DNA of 64,000 nucleotides. Source: Desulfuromonas acetexigens. Lineage in GTDB: Bacteria; Desulfobacterota; Desulfuromonadia; Desulfuromonadales; Trichloromonadaceae. Made by a program: the position numbers and the translations under genes. Below, one piece after another: positions 15,142 through 24,639 of the stretch. Every line of letters begins with the position of its first letter. Position 1 is the first letter of the stretch. A model generated the notes under the pieces. That model made no database searches. It saw only the letters and a program-made list of their open reading frames with translations, and was not told where the DNA came from. The stretch is taken from the NCBI RefSeq assembly GCF_900111775.1, contig NZ_FOJJ01000023.1, positions 248,001 through 312,000 of the forward strand, written 5' to 3'.

Positions 15142-18100
15142 TTAGCAGCCCTCTACCGTATAATTTCCGCTTTTCACAATTTGGCAGAAAAGGCGCTCAA
15201 CAGCATGTGCGCACGTGCCATCCGCCAAACCCGATTCGGCTTCGAAAAATGTATCATCCAATTTAAGCAAAGGCACAAGACTTTTTATTGAAAACCAGAA
15301 CATTGAGCCTGCGGGGAATAAGTCATACTCAAAATCGATCTTTATTTGATTTGCAATCTTTCGAACTACTTCCTTATCAAAAGTCATATTGTGCTCGTTA
15401 TGAAAAATTAAATACTTTTTTGGAGCAATCATTCCGAGCCGAGAGTCATTTCTAAATCGGCACAAAATATCCTGAACCTGATCTTTTGATCCTATCAATG
15501 AATCTAAAATTTCATTACGTATGTTATCTCCATCATTTCTGTAAATGCTGCGCTTTGAATGAATCTTGCATACTGCAGTGTATTCTAGACTATGTATGGC
15601 ATTAAGCATACGCACGAAAGGCAAAATGTCACGGCCACGATTTTCAACCAACTCAATATGAGAGCCTGGAAAATCGGCAAATACTTTTTTGGCAGCCGTT
15701 GAAGATGTAACACTTACAAATAGGTCGAAGCCATTCTCCTCAAAAGATCTTTTCAAATAGCTACATATATTAGGCCACAACTCTTCATAATGGAGATGGA
15801 GAATTACCGCACATTCACTCCGTTTTTCTGGTACATATGCTATACCCTGCCCCTTGAAAAGAAAAGGCTCGTAGTCCCTAAGAACATCGTAAGTAGTTTG
15901 AAGATATCCGTAGCCGAATTTTTGGTCAGGCTCAAGATGGGTTCCCTCTGCCCACTCGTTCCAAGCATTTACAAATACAATTTTTTCACCGGAACCATAT
16001 TTTTTATTGGAGAATACTTTGTTCACAATAGAGGACAACCACTGCTTGTAACGCAACAAACTAAATTCATGAAATATATGGCCGTTATTTTGCTTTCGCG
16101 CAGTGTTATCCCAAGACAGCATGGCGGTTCTGAAAAGTTTGTAATCAGGTTCTTCTTTTAACAATTCATTTGCAACGACCTGTTCGTAACTATAAACGTG
16201 CCCACAGTAATCAGGATTGGAAAAATCGAGATGATTTGTAATATCCGAACTAATGACAGTGTGAGGTGGAAATTCGACTGACGCATCAAAATTAAATGGC
16301 TCAGGTGAGCGTATTCCAAAGCTTTGCGCAGACACAAGGTATAGACCTGGAAATCCATGCTTCAACAACTCCTCACGCCAAATTTTAGCAGTGCCTGCCA
16401 TATTCGGGATAATGTTTGCACGATATATAATCAGAACCGGTTTCCCATCAATACATATGTAGCGCTCATCTTTAAAATATTTTATTAAATGACGAATAAA
16501 CGCCAAGGAGTCCTCGTCGCTATGGTTTTGGGCTATAAGTATGTCATTTTCCTGGCCATCCCATCGCCGACTCCAGTTTTCGTTGGCCCACGTAAAACAA
16601 AATGGCATATCTACCTTTTTGTTGGCCAACATCATTTCCAACGGCGCATTCATTAGAATTTTTCCACCGAACCAGTAAAAATAATAGCTGAAACCGTAAA
16701 TGCCATACTCCTTGGCCAATCTAGCCTGCTCCTCCATTACTTCTGGAACGCGAAGGTCATAATAACCGCTATGAATAGGGCAATGCGGCTGGTAGTGTCC
16801 GAAGTAATTGGGCTTGGCCTTGCCTACGTTTGTCCACTCGGTAAAGCCTTTGCCCCACCACTCATCGTTTTCTGGGAAGGGATGGAATTGCGGAAGATAA
16901 AAAGCAATCAGCTTTACCAATGGTGAAATAGGGGGATTTTTCTGATATTCCACGAACCGATTACGAGTTTGTTCAAACTCTATCCGCGGAATTACGGCTT
17001 CACTTTCTGCCCCTGTGCTAGATACTTTTTCGAAATTGACCGTACGTGCAGTGACTGGCTTTCGCAGTGATGCTAATGCCCGCCGAACCCCATCCATCCC
17101 TTCGTTCTTATAAATACGAAAAGCTTTATTTGATGTATTCTTAATTCCATTACCATGCCTGATAGCCGATGGAATAGCTGTAAACATGTAGACTAACCGT
17201 TTCCAGAAAATCGCGAGAGAGCGAATTGGCCACGTCAAACGCCAACTCGTCGAGGTCCATATGTGGTTCAACGTTTGTTGATGAAGTTCATCGCGCTCAG
17301 CTAACGCCTGGTTGAAGCCCGCGATCTGGTCATCGCGCTCAGCAACAACACTGTATAATTCAACAACCTGAGAGTCCTTCGCTGAAATTGATTCAACCAA
17401 TCCGACCAAAACGCCTCTTGCTGTCTCTGCAACTTCATCGGGTGTGGATTGCACCAAGTTCACCGAAAAGGCCAGTGGCTTTAGCGCTGCGGAAAACGAA
17501 CTGAAATCAATAGCCAACTCAAACTGTGGGTCATTGTCATAACAAATTGCCAAGATCCTATCCCCTTGAGGAATAAGTTCCAGCCCACGACAGTTTCGAA
17601 TTTCTGACTTTTCACCTCCCCAAGCCCACAATATCTTTCCATTACCATCAGCAAGGGCCAGTGAACTTAGCCAGACCGCACAGGGTCTATTCGCCGGATC
17701 GAAACGCAGCGCTACAGGAGAGGTATTTGCCCCATCCAACCGAAAGCTGATGCCGACTTCTGGACCATTGGTGAAAGACACAAACTCACGAAGACAATGA
17801 GCTTCGTCGTATCCGCGGCTCTCCGTTGCGACAAAAAGAGCTGCAACAAAATTGTTCGGGTCTGTCGAGAAAGCAGTGCCATAGGGAGTAACGGATCGCT
17901 CTACCCATGCCAAATCGTAAACAGCGCGAATTTCATCTAGTTTAAGCCCAGCATTTGATCTGGCCGCTTCTATAGCTTCTGGAATTCCATCATCGAGGGA
18001 CTGAAGATACTTCGATAATCTACCGCTACTGAGTAGATACCTGAATGGCAAGTGCTGATTCGATAGCAGCCAGCACAACAATCGGTCGCGTCCTTCACCC

Positions 18101-19152
18101 CAAGCCATATTCAAAAACTGGGGAAAAGCTTTCAAGTCTTGCGTATCGGCAATGGCAGCCAAATGTCCCTCGCCAACAACGGCGAGGTGTTTTTCCCACA
18201 AAAGTGCTTGTAAGCCTACACTGGAGCTGACGGTAACCACACCCTGCACGAATGGCATAAGGTAGTGCGATACGCCGTAAACCTGCCGGAACAATGGATG
18301 CCAAATAAAATTTGGATATCGACTACTCAAATATTCGACTGTTTCGTGTTTTAGGACCGGGTGCTCTGGATGTTCGCAAACAACCACCGCAATGTTTTTC
18401 GGCAAGGAATCCAGCACATGGACCAGCAGATCATATTGATCAGCAAATCTTGCGTTTGCGTCGTAGGCGTAAAAATTAGAAAATTGCAGCGCCAACAACA
18501 CGGCAGACTCAAACGATGCAACAGCTGATCTAACAATTTTAGCTACCGGATTATCTGCAATATCTTTGGATGCCTGAAACTTTTTTCGCAAATCTGTCAA
18601 TAGCGCCGTTGATTCGGCTGGCGGGCACCAAGCCTCCAAATCATCCTTATATTTGGCCAGAACACTTTCGGCGAACATGCCGCGAGGATCGAAATACATC
18701 GTTTCAGGGAAAGGGGGACGCGAAATGAAACCATACTCCATGTGCAATACTTTAACCTGAGGCCATGCTCGCTTGAGAAACGGCGCAGGAGAAAACGTCA
18801 AGCACACTGTTGGGATGAAATTGCCGAGGCGCTCACAAACCAAATCCGCCATGTTTGTAAGGGTAGCCGAGTCTGCCTGGTTCAAATACCACCTGCTGGC
18901 AACCGCAAGCGCGGATGATCCAAAGCGTGGAATCAACTCTGTTTGGTCAATCGATACAACACGACTATTTGGCAATATCGAACGAGCAATTCCACCAAGT
19001 GCTGAAGGAGCGATACAAGCCATGTCATTTTCATGGATTCCTTCATGAATGAGTGCCCTGGATATTTCCTTGACGAAGTAATCGATCCATGACTTCTTCC
19101 ATGTTGGATTCTCACGCTCGACCAGCGGCTCGACATAAAAAAGAACACGCAT
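15142..19152 (-). CDS. Multidomain glycosyltransferase: capsule-synthesis-like region, coiled coil, WbsX domain, RgpF-like domain
   Basis: 1336 residues from ATG 19152 (Shine-Dalgarno GGGGAG). Residues 1-420 resemble capsule/Kdo-transferase-like proteins (VVVCEHPEHP near 258 and VTVSSSVGLQALLWEKHLAV near 307). Residues 430-590 are strand-rich. Residues 590-640 form a short coiled coil (VAERDDQIAGFNQALAERDE). Residues 745-1100 are a WbsX domain (LIAFYLPQFHPFPENDEWWG, GFSYYFYWFGG, FTWANENWSRRWDG). Residues 1115-1336 match the rhamnan-synthesis RgpF family (VENRGRDILPFVRML, CKIHSKRS, FPAGSMFWF). Likely a cytoplasmic multi-transferase that builds the O-chain exported by Wzm/Wzt. Confidence 0.85.
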   Translation of the reverse strand: MRVLFYVEPLVERENPTWKKSWIDYFVKEISRALIHEGIHENDMACIAPSALGGIARSILPNSRVVSIDQTELIPRFGSSALAVASRWYLNQADSATLTNMADLVCERLGNFIPTVCLTFSPAPFLKRAWPQVKVLHMEYGFISRPPFPETMYFDPRGMFAESVLAKYKDDLEAWCPPAESTALLTDLRKKFQASKDIADNPVAKIVRSAVASFESAVLLALQFSNFYAYDANARFADQYDLLVHVLDSLPKNIAVVVCEHPEHPVLKHETVEYLSSRYPNFIWHPLFRQVYGVSHYLMPFVQGVVTVSSSVGLQALLWEKHLAVVGEGHLAAIADTQDLKAFPQFLNMAWGEGRDRLLCWLLSNQHLPFRYLLSSGRLSKYLQSLDDGIPEAIEAARSNAGLKLDEIRAVYDLAWVERSVTPYGTAFSTDPNNFVAALFVATESRGYDEAHCLREFVSFTNGPEVGISFRLDGANTSPVALRFDPANRPCAVWLSSLALADGNGKILWAWGGEKSEIRNCRGLELIPQGDRILAICYDNDPQFELAIDFSSFSAALKPLAFSVNLVQSTPDEVAETARGVLVGLVESISAKDSQVVELYSVVAERDDQIAGFNQALAERDELHQQTLNHIWTSTSWRLTWPIRSLAIFWKRLVYMFTAIPSAIRHGNGIKNTSNKAFRIYKNEGMDGVRRALASLRKPVTARTVNFEKVSSTGAESEAVIPRIEFEQTRNRFVEYQKNPPISPLVKLIAFYLPQFHPFPENDEWWGKGFTEWTNVGKAKPNYFGHYQPHCPIHSGYYDLRVPEVMEEQARLAKEYGIYGFSYYFYWFGGKILMNAPLEMMLANKKVDMPFCFTWANENWSRRWDGQENDILIAQNHSDEDSLAFIRHLIKYFKDERYICIDGKPVLIIYRANIIPNMAGTAKIWREELLKHGFPGLYLVSAQSFGIRSPEPFNFDASVEFPPHTVISSDITNHLDFSNPDYCGHVYSYEQVVANELLKEEPDYKLFRTAMLSWDNTARKQNNGHIFHEFSLLRYKQWLSSIVNKVFSNKKYGSGEKIVFVNAWNEWAEGTHLEPDQKFGYGYLQTTYDVLRDYEPFLFKGQGIAYVPEKRSECAVILHLHYEELWPNICSYLKRSFEENGFDLFVSVTSSTAAKKVFADFPGSHIELVENRGRDILPFVRMLNAIHSLEYTAVCKIHSKRSIYRNDGDNIRNEILDSLIGSKDQVQDILCRFRNDSRLGMIAPKKYLIFHNEHNMTFDKEVVRKIANQIKIDFEYDLFPAGSMFWFSIKSLVPLLKLDDTFFEAESGLADGTCAHAVERLFCQIVKSGNYTVEGC

Positions 19153-19155
19153 TTA

Positions 19156-20448
19156 TCAGAACTCCCCTAGAGCATCAAAAATTCGTTTTGGGGGAATTCC
19201 CATCGCTACCGACATACCCACTTTGAATTCTTTTTCAATCGCCTTGAGCGCCAGTTGATGAATTTCAGACCAACGTCCCTGAGGCACCACAACTACGCCG
19301 TCACTGTCAGCAAAGATGTAGTCGCCGTTTGAGATTGGGGTCCTGCCGACCTGAATTGGTTTATTCATTGCTCGAACCGTTCCCTCAAACTTGATATCGG
19401 CGCAATAGTGACCACGTGCAAAAACTGAAAACCCGAGTTTGGCAACATCGTCTGTGTCGCGCGTCAAACCGTCTATAACAGCACCAACAGCGCCAGCACG
19501 TATTGCAAGTTGGGCATTGAGGTTCCCGAAATACGCGCGATCCTTTACGCGGTTCTCAACCACGATGACGTCTCCGGGGCGTACAAACTGGTAAGAATCA
19601 AGCGCGTCGTAGATTCCCTGCCATGGTTCGTCGGGCTGGCACTGATCAAGCAGCAGCGTCTTGGCTCGGCCGAAAAAACGCTTTGAGCCGGAAATCTCTT
19701 TTGGCAAGGTGCTATCGGGAATACCAATCTCGCGAGTAATATCAGACAGAAGGGCCGAACTCAAATAGGGCATCAAGGCGGCAAGTCGAAGGTTGTCTTG
19801 AGCGCGGCTCCCTGCAGCAATCGTCTCGGCCAAATGAAGATCTTCAGGCCAATTGACATCGATGTTCTCGGTAGGTGTCAACTCAAAAAACAACGGACGC
19901 CGGCCAAAACGTTTACCCGTGGCTAGCACCTCATGGCGCACCATATATAACGACATTGCCTCTATTGTAGTGATGGGAAGGTCTACGCTATTAGGAATCC
20001 GACCCCGGCCGTACTGGGGCTCCCCCCCATCCCAGAGGTATTGTTTCGCCTTTGTTATGGCGACCAAAGAATCGTGATTATCTAATGAAAGCAGACTATT
20101 CAAGGCACGATCTAGCGTCTCTGTACTGACAAACGGCGCAGTACAGAGAGCCTGTATATAAATATCGGCCTTGACCTGTTCGCACTCCCATGCAAAAAGC
20201 TCATGACCATCCGTCGCATTACTTGCAAGCATTTCTGGTCGATTTAGTCTTTTTACTAGCAAATCACTGGCAAGACCAGCAATCTCGTCGCTATCCGTAT
20301 CGAGATAAACCTCATCAATCAGTTTGCATTTAAGAAGTTGTTGGAGCTTTCTTTTGAAGAGATATTCACCATCTAGCACAGAGAGGTTTTTATTCTGGAT
20401 TCTCTCGCTACTACCTTTTGCGGGGACGAATGCGACTATCTTTGCCAC
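19156..20448 (-). CDS. CMP-sugar (ulosonate) synthetase-like domain fused to an RraA-like aldolase domain
   Basis: 430 residues. Residues 1-220 resemble NeuA/KdsB-type cytidylyltransferases: VAFVPAKGSSERIQNKNLSV, YLDTDSDEI and ALCTAPFVSTETLD. Residues 240-430 are RraA-like: PGDVIVVENR, YFGNLNAQLAIRAGAVGAV, DGLTRD, FSVFARG and GDYIFADSDGVVVVP. The Arg330-Asp331 pair in DGLTRD is the pair used by active HMG/CHA aldolases, so the domain may be catalytic. One idea is that the fusion both makes a 2-keto sugar acid by aldol addition and activates it with CTP. It lies between Wzt and the giant glycosyltransferase. Confidence 0.75.
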   Translation of the reverse strand: MAKIVAFVPAKGSSERIQNKNLSVLDGEYLFKRKLQQLLKCKLIDEVYLDTDSDEIAGLASDLLVKRLNRPEMLASNATDGHELFAWECEQVKADIYIQALCTAPFVSTETLDRALNSLLSLDNHDSLVAITKAKQYLWDGGEPQYGRGRIPNSVDLPITTIEAMSLYMVRHEVLATGKRFGRRPLFFELTPTENIDVNWPEDLHLAETIAAGSRAQDNLRLAALMPYLSSALLSDITREIGIPDSTLPKEISGSKRFFGRAKTLLLDQCQPDEPWQGIYDALDSYQFVRPGDVIVVENRVKDRAYFGNLNAQLAIRAGAVGAVIDGLTRDTDDVAKLGFSVFARGHYCADIKFEGTVRAMNKPIQVGRTPISNGDYIFADSDGVVVVPQGRWSEIHQLALKAIEKEFKVGMSVAMGIPPKRIFDALGEF

Positions 20449-21759
20449 TTAAGAACCTCCTATAAGCTCTATGCTTGCTGGCGAGAATGCGAAGCCAAGG
20501 CACTGCCTCTCGCTGACAACAGTCAATCGCCGAACTGGCCAGCGCTGATCCAATTCAGTCCGCTCTCCACTAATGTCGGCAAGGCCGATGTAGAGAAAAT
20601 ATTCTCCGGCCGGTACATGTAACCTAAATCGATAAGTCAACTCTGAAATCCCGGCATTAAGGCCCAAATTAATGTCAGCAAAAAAACTGTTATCGCCCCA
20701 AACATCGACACCGGCACGATTCTTTAATGTGAAGCCCGTAACGACCTTGTCAAATTGACGATTACTTTCAATGACTGCCTTAATTTGTATTTCCTCCCCT
20801 GCGTTGAAAACATTTCTCGCTTGATTGTCGTCCCCCAAAAACTCGACGCGCAAATAGCGTGCTTCCTGAGATCCAAGGCGAGTTTCTTGAATGCCCTGCA
20901 ACTCGTCACCATAGGATTCCGCATGTGCTACTGATCGGTTTCTGACTGACAGTTCTGGCATAGCAACTTTTCTAGTCAACTGCTCATACATCTTCACGCA
21001 CTTAAGAGGATTTCGATCTTGAGATACAATGCGACCTTGTTCCAAAACAATAGCCTGATCACATAGCCGCACAATTGAACCGGTATCGTGCGAAACGAAC
21101 AATATGGTGACCCCCTTCTCTTGCATCTCTCTCATACGCAGCATGCACTTTAGCTGAAACCCAGCATCGCCAACCGACAGGGCCTCATCAATGACCAGTA
21201 TGGCTGGCTCAACATGAATCGCCGAGGAAAAGGCAAGGCGAGCATGCATTCCGCTCGAGTAAGTTTTTATCGGTTGATCAATATAATCGCCCAGGCCTGA
21301 AAACTCTATAACACTATCCATCTTCTCATGCATTTCGTCAGCGGTCAGACCCATCAAAGCCGAATTGAGAAAAACATTCTCTCGCCCAGTGAATTCAGGG
21401 TTAAAACCTGAGCCCAGCTCTAACAGAGCAGCGATTCGACCATTAGCCTGAATGTTTCCGTAGGACGGATTTAATGTTCCACAAATCATCTGAAGCAGAG
21501 TAGATTTCCCACTACCATTCCGTCCGAGGATACCAAAAGTTTCACCCCGCCTGACTTCAAACGACACATCCCTGAGTGCCCAGAATTCTTTGTAGTAAGC
21601 AGTGACGGGCGACGGGTGACGGATGACGAGTTGCTTAATCGGGGCAACGGCCCGCTTGAACCGCGGCAGGACAAACTGTTTTAACCGGTCCCGTGGCGTA
21701 TCGTAGATCTGATAGCACTTACTCAGATTTTCTACTTTAATAGCAATATCAGAGGACAT
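20449..21759 (-). CDS. wzt: O-antigen ABC transporter ATP-binding subunit with C-terminal carbohydrate-binding domain (Wzt)
   Basis: 436 residues from ATG 21759 (AAAGG 8 nt upstream); a longer frame from 21795 runs into wzm. The nucleotide-binding domain has FGILGRNGSGKSTLLQMICG, YSSGMHARLAFS and ILVIDEALSVGD. Residues 300-436 form the beta-rich Wzt C-terminal domain (RYLRVEFLGDDNQARNVFNAG, SNRQFDKVVTGF), which in other systems binds the finished chain. With Wzm it exports undecaprenyl-linked O-polysaccharide to the periplasm. It overlaps wzm by 11 nt. Confidence 0.9.
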   Translation of the reverse strand: MSSDIAIKVENLSKCYQIYDTPRDRLKQFVLPRFKRAVAPIKQLVIRHPSPVTAYYKEFWALRDVSFEVRRGETFGILGRNGSGKSTLLQMICGTLNPSYGNIQANGRIAALLELGSGFNPEFTGRENVFLNSALMGLTADEMHEKMDSVIEFSGLGDYIDQPIKTYSSGMHARLAFSSAIHVEPAILVIDEALSVGDAGFQLKCMLRMREMQEKGVTILFVSHDTGSIVRLCDQAIVLEQGRIVSQDRNPLKCVKMYEQLTRKVAMPELSVRNRSVAHAESYGDELQGIQETRLGSQEARYLRVEFLGDDNQARNVFNAGEEIQIKAVIESNRQFDKVVTGFTLKNRAGVDVWGDNSFFADINLGLNAGISELTYRFRLHVPAGEYFLYIGLADISGERTELDQRWPVRRLTVVSERQCLGFAFSPASIELIGGS

Positions 21760-22567
21760 CGGCAAAACCTTTCCGCGTCTTCTGGAACCAGGCAAAGCCG
21801 ATCCAGGCGAAAGCCCCGTAAATTAGCAGGCACAATCCCAGACCTTGCCAGTCCGGGAATTCACCGAAGACCAGAACCTTTCGCGTTTGCTCGATGATAA
21901 AGGTCATCGGATTGAGAAAAAGGTATTCACGAATTCCCTCAGGCAAAGCCGAGGCTGGGAAAAAAATGGGGCTCAAAAACATCAGCGCCGTCGTGAGAAT
22001 GCCGACAGTTTGCCCCACATCCCGCAAAAACACGCCGAGAGAGGCTAACATCCAGGCAAAACCCAACGTCAGTACCAATAACGGAAGAAGGACCAAGGGT
22101 AAGAACAAGACAGAGGCAGGAAGAACATGGTTAACCATGCCGTTAAACAAAAGGAGCACGATCACGCTGACCAGGGAATGAAAAAGCGCCGAGCCGATCG
22201 CAATAATCGGAAGAACCTCTAGTGGGAAAACAACCTTCTTGACATAGCTGACATTACTCAGAATTAAGCTGGGAGCTCGGTTGAGGACTTCGGCGAAAAG
22301 ATTAAAAACTATCAGGCCGGCAAAAAGAATGATGGCGAATTCGGTCTTGCTGTCGGAGTGGGTGGCCCCCCATTTGGCCTTAAAAACCACACTAAAAACA
22401 AAGGTATAGATCGCCAGCATGAAGATCGGATTGAAAAAAGACCAGAACAAGCCTAGGACGGAGCCACGATAGCGACCCACGACCTCGCGTTTGGTCATCT
22501 GCCAGACCAGATGGCGATGTCGCAAGAGACTGCGCATTAAACTGAGGGGATTGATGGAATGATTCAT
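21749..22567 (-). CDS. wzm: O-antigen ABC transporter permease (Wzm)
   Basis: 272 residues, six membrane helices, ABC-2 family. Signs include KREVVGRYRGSVLGLFWSFF at the N-terminus, NRAPSLILSNVSYVKKVVFP in the middle and LNPMTFIIEQTRKVLVFGE near the end. This pattern is standard for Wzm/TagG/KpsM-type polysaccharide exporters. It starts 6 nt after rfbC stops, so one transcript likely covers both. The presence of an ABC exporter and absence of Wzx/Wzy in the window argue for cytoplasmic chain synthesis. Confidence 0.9.
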   Translation of the reverse strand: MNHSINPLSLMRSLLRHRHLVWQMTKREVVGRYRGSVLGLFWSFFNPIFMLAIYTFVFSVVFKAKWGATHSDSKTEFAIILFAGLIVFNLFAEVLNRAPSLILSNVSYVKKVVFPLEVLPIIAIGSALFHSLVSVIVLLLFNGMVNHVLPASVLFLPLVLLPLLVLTLGFAWMLASLGVFLRDVGQTVGILTTALMFLSPIFFPASALPEGIREYLFLNPMTFIIEQTRKVLVFGEFPDWQGLGLCLLIYGAFAWIGFAWFQKTRKGFADVL

Positions 22568-22573
22568 AAAGGT

Positions 22574-23122
22574 TTACTCAAAAACCTCGGCGTCGATAAA
22601 ACGCTTGGCCGTGCGATCCTTGTCGGAGAGTTGCGGAGTTTCCGGAAAAGGCCAGGTGATGTTAAGTTCAGGATCGTTCCAGACGATGCCCCGGTCATAT
22701 TCAGGCGCATAGTAATTGGTAGTTTTGTAGAGAAACTCGGCATGTTCACTAAGCACCAGAAAGCCGTGGGCAAATCCATCGGGAATCCAGAATTGCCGCT
22801 TGTTTTCCGCACTGAGATGCACACCGACCCACTTACCAAACGTGGCTGAACTTCTGCGAATATCGACCGCGACATCGAAAACCTCGCCGACGACGCAGCG
22901 CACGAGCTTGGCCTGGGCTGCCGGCGGCAACTGGTAATGCAGACCACGAAGGACGCCCTTCACCGAGCGGGAGTGGTTATCCTGCACGAAATTCGTCTTC
23001 AGCCCTGTCGCTTCTTCCCAAACCTTCTGGTTGAAGCTTTCATAGAAAAAACCCCGCTCGTCACCGAACACTTTTGGCTCAAGAATCAAGACATCGGGAA
23101 TTTCAGTTCTAATTACGTTCAT
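22574..23122 (-). CDS. rfbC: dTDP-4-dehydrorhamnose 3,5-epimerase
   Basis: 182 residues, the usual length. ATG 23122 has GAAAGG upstream. RfbC signs: GDERGFFYESFNQKVW, NHSRSVKGVLRGLHYQ (catalytic His), GEVFDVAVDIRRSS, FWIPDGFAHGFLVLS and YKTTNYYAPEYDRGIVWND (catalytic Tyr). Third step of dTDP-L-rhamnose synthesis. The other three genes (rfbA, rfbD, rfbB) lie upstream in the same direction, separated by repeats and two small cargo-like genes. Confidence 0.93.
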   Translation of the reverse strand: MNVIRTEIPDVLILEPKVFGDERGFFYESFNQKVWEEATGLKTNFVQDNHSRSVKGVLRGLHYQLPPAAQAKLVRCVVGEVFDVAVDIRRSSATFGKWVGVHLSAENKRQFWIPDGFAHGFLVLSEHAEFLYKTTNYYAPEYDRGIVWNDPELNITWPFPETPQLSDKDRTAKRFIDAEVFE

Positions 23123-23135
23123 CTAAAACCTTTCT

Positions 23136-23343
23136 TACAGGAGTAAACGGGATGAAAAAGGTAAATTCAAAACCAAAAACAAGATCTTGGCTTTATCCTG
23201 TTCATCCCTTTTATCCCTGTTGATACGCTCTTGCCTTTTCCGTTAAAAAGCATTTTTTACAGGGATGAAGGGGATGCAGGGGATAGGGTTCAAAAACATA
23301 AACAAGACCTTGGTCTTATCCTGTTCATCCCTTTAATCCCTGT
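23136..23343. repeat. Two hairpin-forming repeat units between rfbC and the GxxExxY gene
   Basis: Each unit of about 85 nt begins with a sequence like ACAGGGATGAAGGGGATG and ends with CATCCCTTTTATCCCTGT, so its two ends are nearly complementary and can form a long imperfect hairpin. Units lie at about 23136-23220 and 23259-23343. The middle holds AACAAGATCTTGG or AACAAGACCTTGG. Related units occur at 24658-24968 and 30262-30336. Confidence 0.8.
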
Positions 23344-23358
23344 CAAACGCTTTTGTTT

Positions 23359-23733
23359 TCAATAATCGAAATGGTTATTAAACCGCCGATATTCCAATTT
23401 CGGGTTACCAAAATTGATCAGTAGCCCGACCTCGATTTTCGTTGCTTTCAGATAATTAAGAACCTGAGCGACATGTTCTGACGACAAGGCCTTTACAGCC
23501 TTGAGTTCTACAAGTACCCTATCCTCCACAACCACGTCAGCGACGAAATTTCCCACTATTTGCCCCCTGAAAGGTACTTGCAATGGGACTTGCGGGTTGG
23601 CCCGTAGTCCCTCATCGCGCAAGGCAATCAGCACGGCATTCTCGTAAACCGATTCAAGAAAACCCGATCCCAATTCATTACTGACTTGAAAAGAGGCCTT
23701 GAGAATGCGTTGGGTCAAATCTTCAAGCAGCAT
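23359..23733 (-). CDS. GxxExxY family protein
   Basis: 124 residues carrying the family signature LGSGFLESVYENAV at 21-34 and the later GNFVADVVVEDRVLVELKAV, in which conserved Asp, Glu and Lys resemble a PD-(D/E)XK-like nuclease core. The function of the family is not established. Such genes are scattered in deltaproteobacterial genomes, often amid short repeats, as here: hairpin units lie immediately on both sides (23259-23343 and about 23738-23767). It interrupts the dTDP-rhamnose gene set without disturbing any reading frame. Confidence 0.85.
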   Translation of the reverse strand: MLLEDLTQRILKASFQVSNELGSGFLESVYENAVLIALRDEGLRANPQVPLQVPFRGQIVGNFVADVVVEDRVLVELKAVKALSSEHVAQVLNYLKATKIEVGLLINFGNPKLEYRRFNNHFDY

Positions 23734-23754
23734 GCATTATCCCTTACATCCCCT

Positions 23755-24639
23755 TCATCCCTGTAAATTGTCTTCAAGGATTCTTTCCAAATACTCCCGA
23801 TAACTCGATTTGGGGGTTTGGGCGATAACTTTTTCCATTGCTGCGCGCGTCAAAAAACCTTTCTTGAACGCGACTTCTTCAAGGCAAGCGATCTTCAAAC
23901 CCTGGCGCGCCTCCAGGGTGCCGATAAAATGGCTGGCTTCAAGAAGGCTCATGTGAGTACCGGTATCGAGCCAGGCAATACCGCGTTCGAGGCGTTCAAC
24001 GCGCAATTCACCCCGATTGAGATACTCGACATTGACGTCGGTGATTTCCAGCTCACCCCGGGCCGAGGGCTTCATCTGCTTGGTGATCTCCACGACCTTA
24101 TTGTCATAGAGATAAAGGCCAGGTACCGCATAGTTGGATTTCGGCTTGGCCGGTTTTTCTTCGATACCTATGGCCTTCCCATCTTTATCGAATTCAACCA
24201 CACCGTAGCGCTCGGGGTCATGAACGGGATAGCCGAACACCTTGGCCCCGCCATTGAATTCGGAAAAAATCTTAGTCAGACCCATTCTTCCGTAAAAAAT
24301 ATTGTCCCCGAGGATCAGGCTGACGGCATCTTTGCCGATAAATTCTTCGCCCACTAAAAAGGCCTGAGCGATACCTTTCGGCTCGGGCTGCACGGCATAG
24401 CTCAGCCGGATACCGAAGCGGCTGCCGTCCCCCAGCAAGGCTTCAAAGCGCGGCGTATCCTGCGGTGTCGAGATAATCAGGATATCCTGCACGCCGGCCC
24501 GCATGAGGGTCGAGAGGGGATAGTAGATCATCGGCTTGTCATAGACTGGCTGCAGCTGTTTGCTGGCCACCAGCGTCAACGGATAGAGACGAGTGCCGGC
24601 CCCACCGGCGAGTACGATACCTTTTTTGATTCCAGCCAC
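23755..24639 (-). CDS. rfbA: Glucose-1-phosphate thymidylyltransferase
   Basis: 294 residues from GTG 24639, preceded by AGGAGG. The nucleotidyltransferase signature is [16 protein letters not shown] (8-23), followed by [48 protein letters not shown] and [19 protein letters not shown]. Makes dTDP-glucose from glucose-1-phosphate and dTTP, the first step to dTDP-L-rhamnose, in the cytoplasm. The last codons run into a repeat-like segment (ILEDNLQG, then atccctg), so the extreme C-terminus may be repeat-derived. Confidence 0.95.
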   Translation of the reverse strand: MAGIKKGIVLAGGAGTRLYPLTLVASKQLQPVYDKPMIYYPLSTLMRAGVQDILIISTPQDTPRFEALLGDGSRFGIRLSYAVQPEPKGIAQAFLVGEEFIGKDAVSLILGDNIFYGRMGLTKIFSEFNGGAKVFGYPVHDPERYGVVEFDKDGKAIGIEEKPAKPKSNYAVPGLYLYDNKVVEITKQMKPSARGELEITDVNVEYLNRGELRVERLERGIAWLDTGTHMSLLEASHFIGTLEARQGLKIACLEEVAFKKGFLTRAAMEKVIAQTPKSSYREYLERILEDNLQG

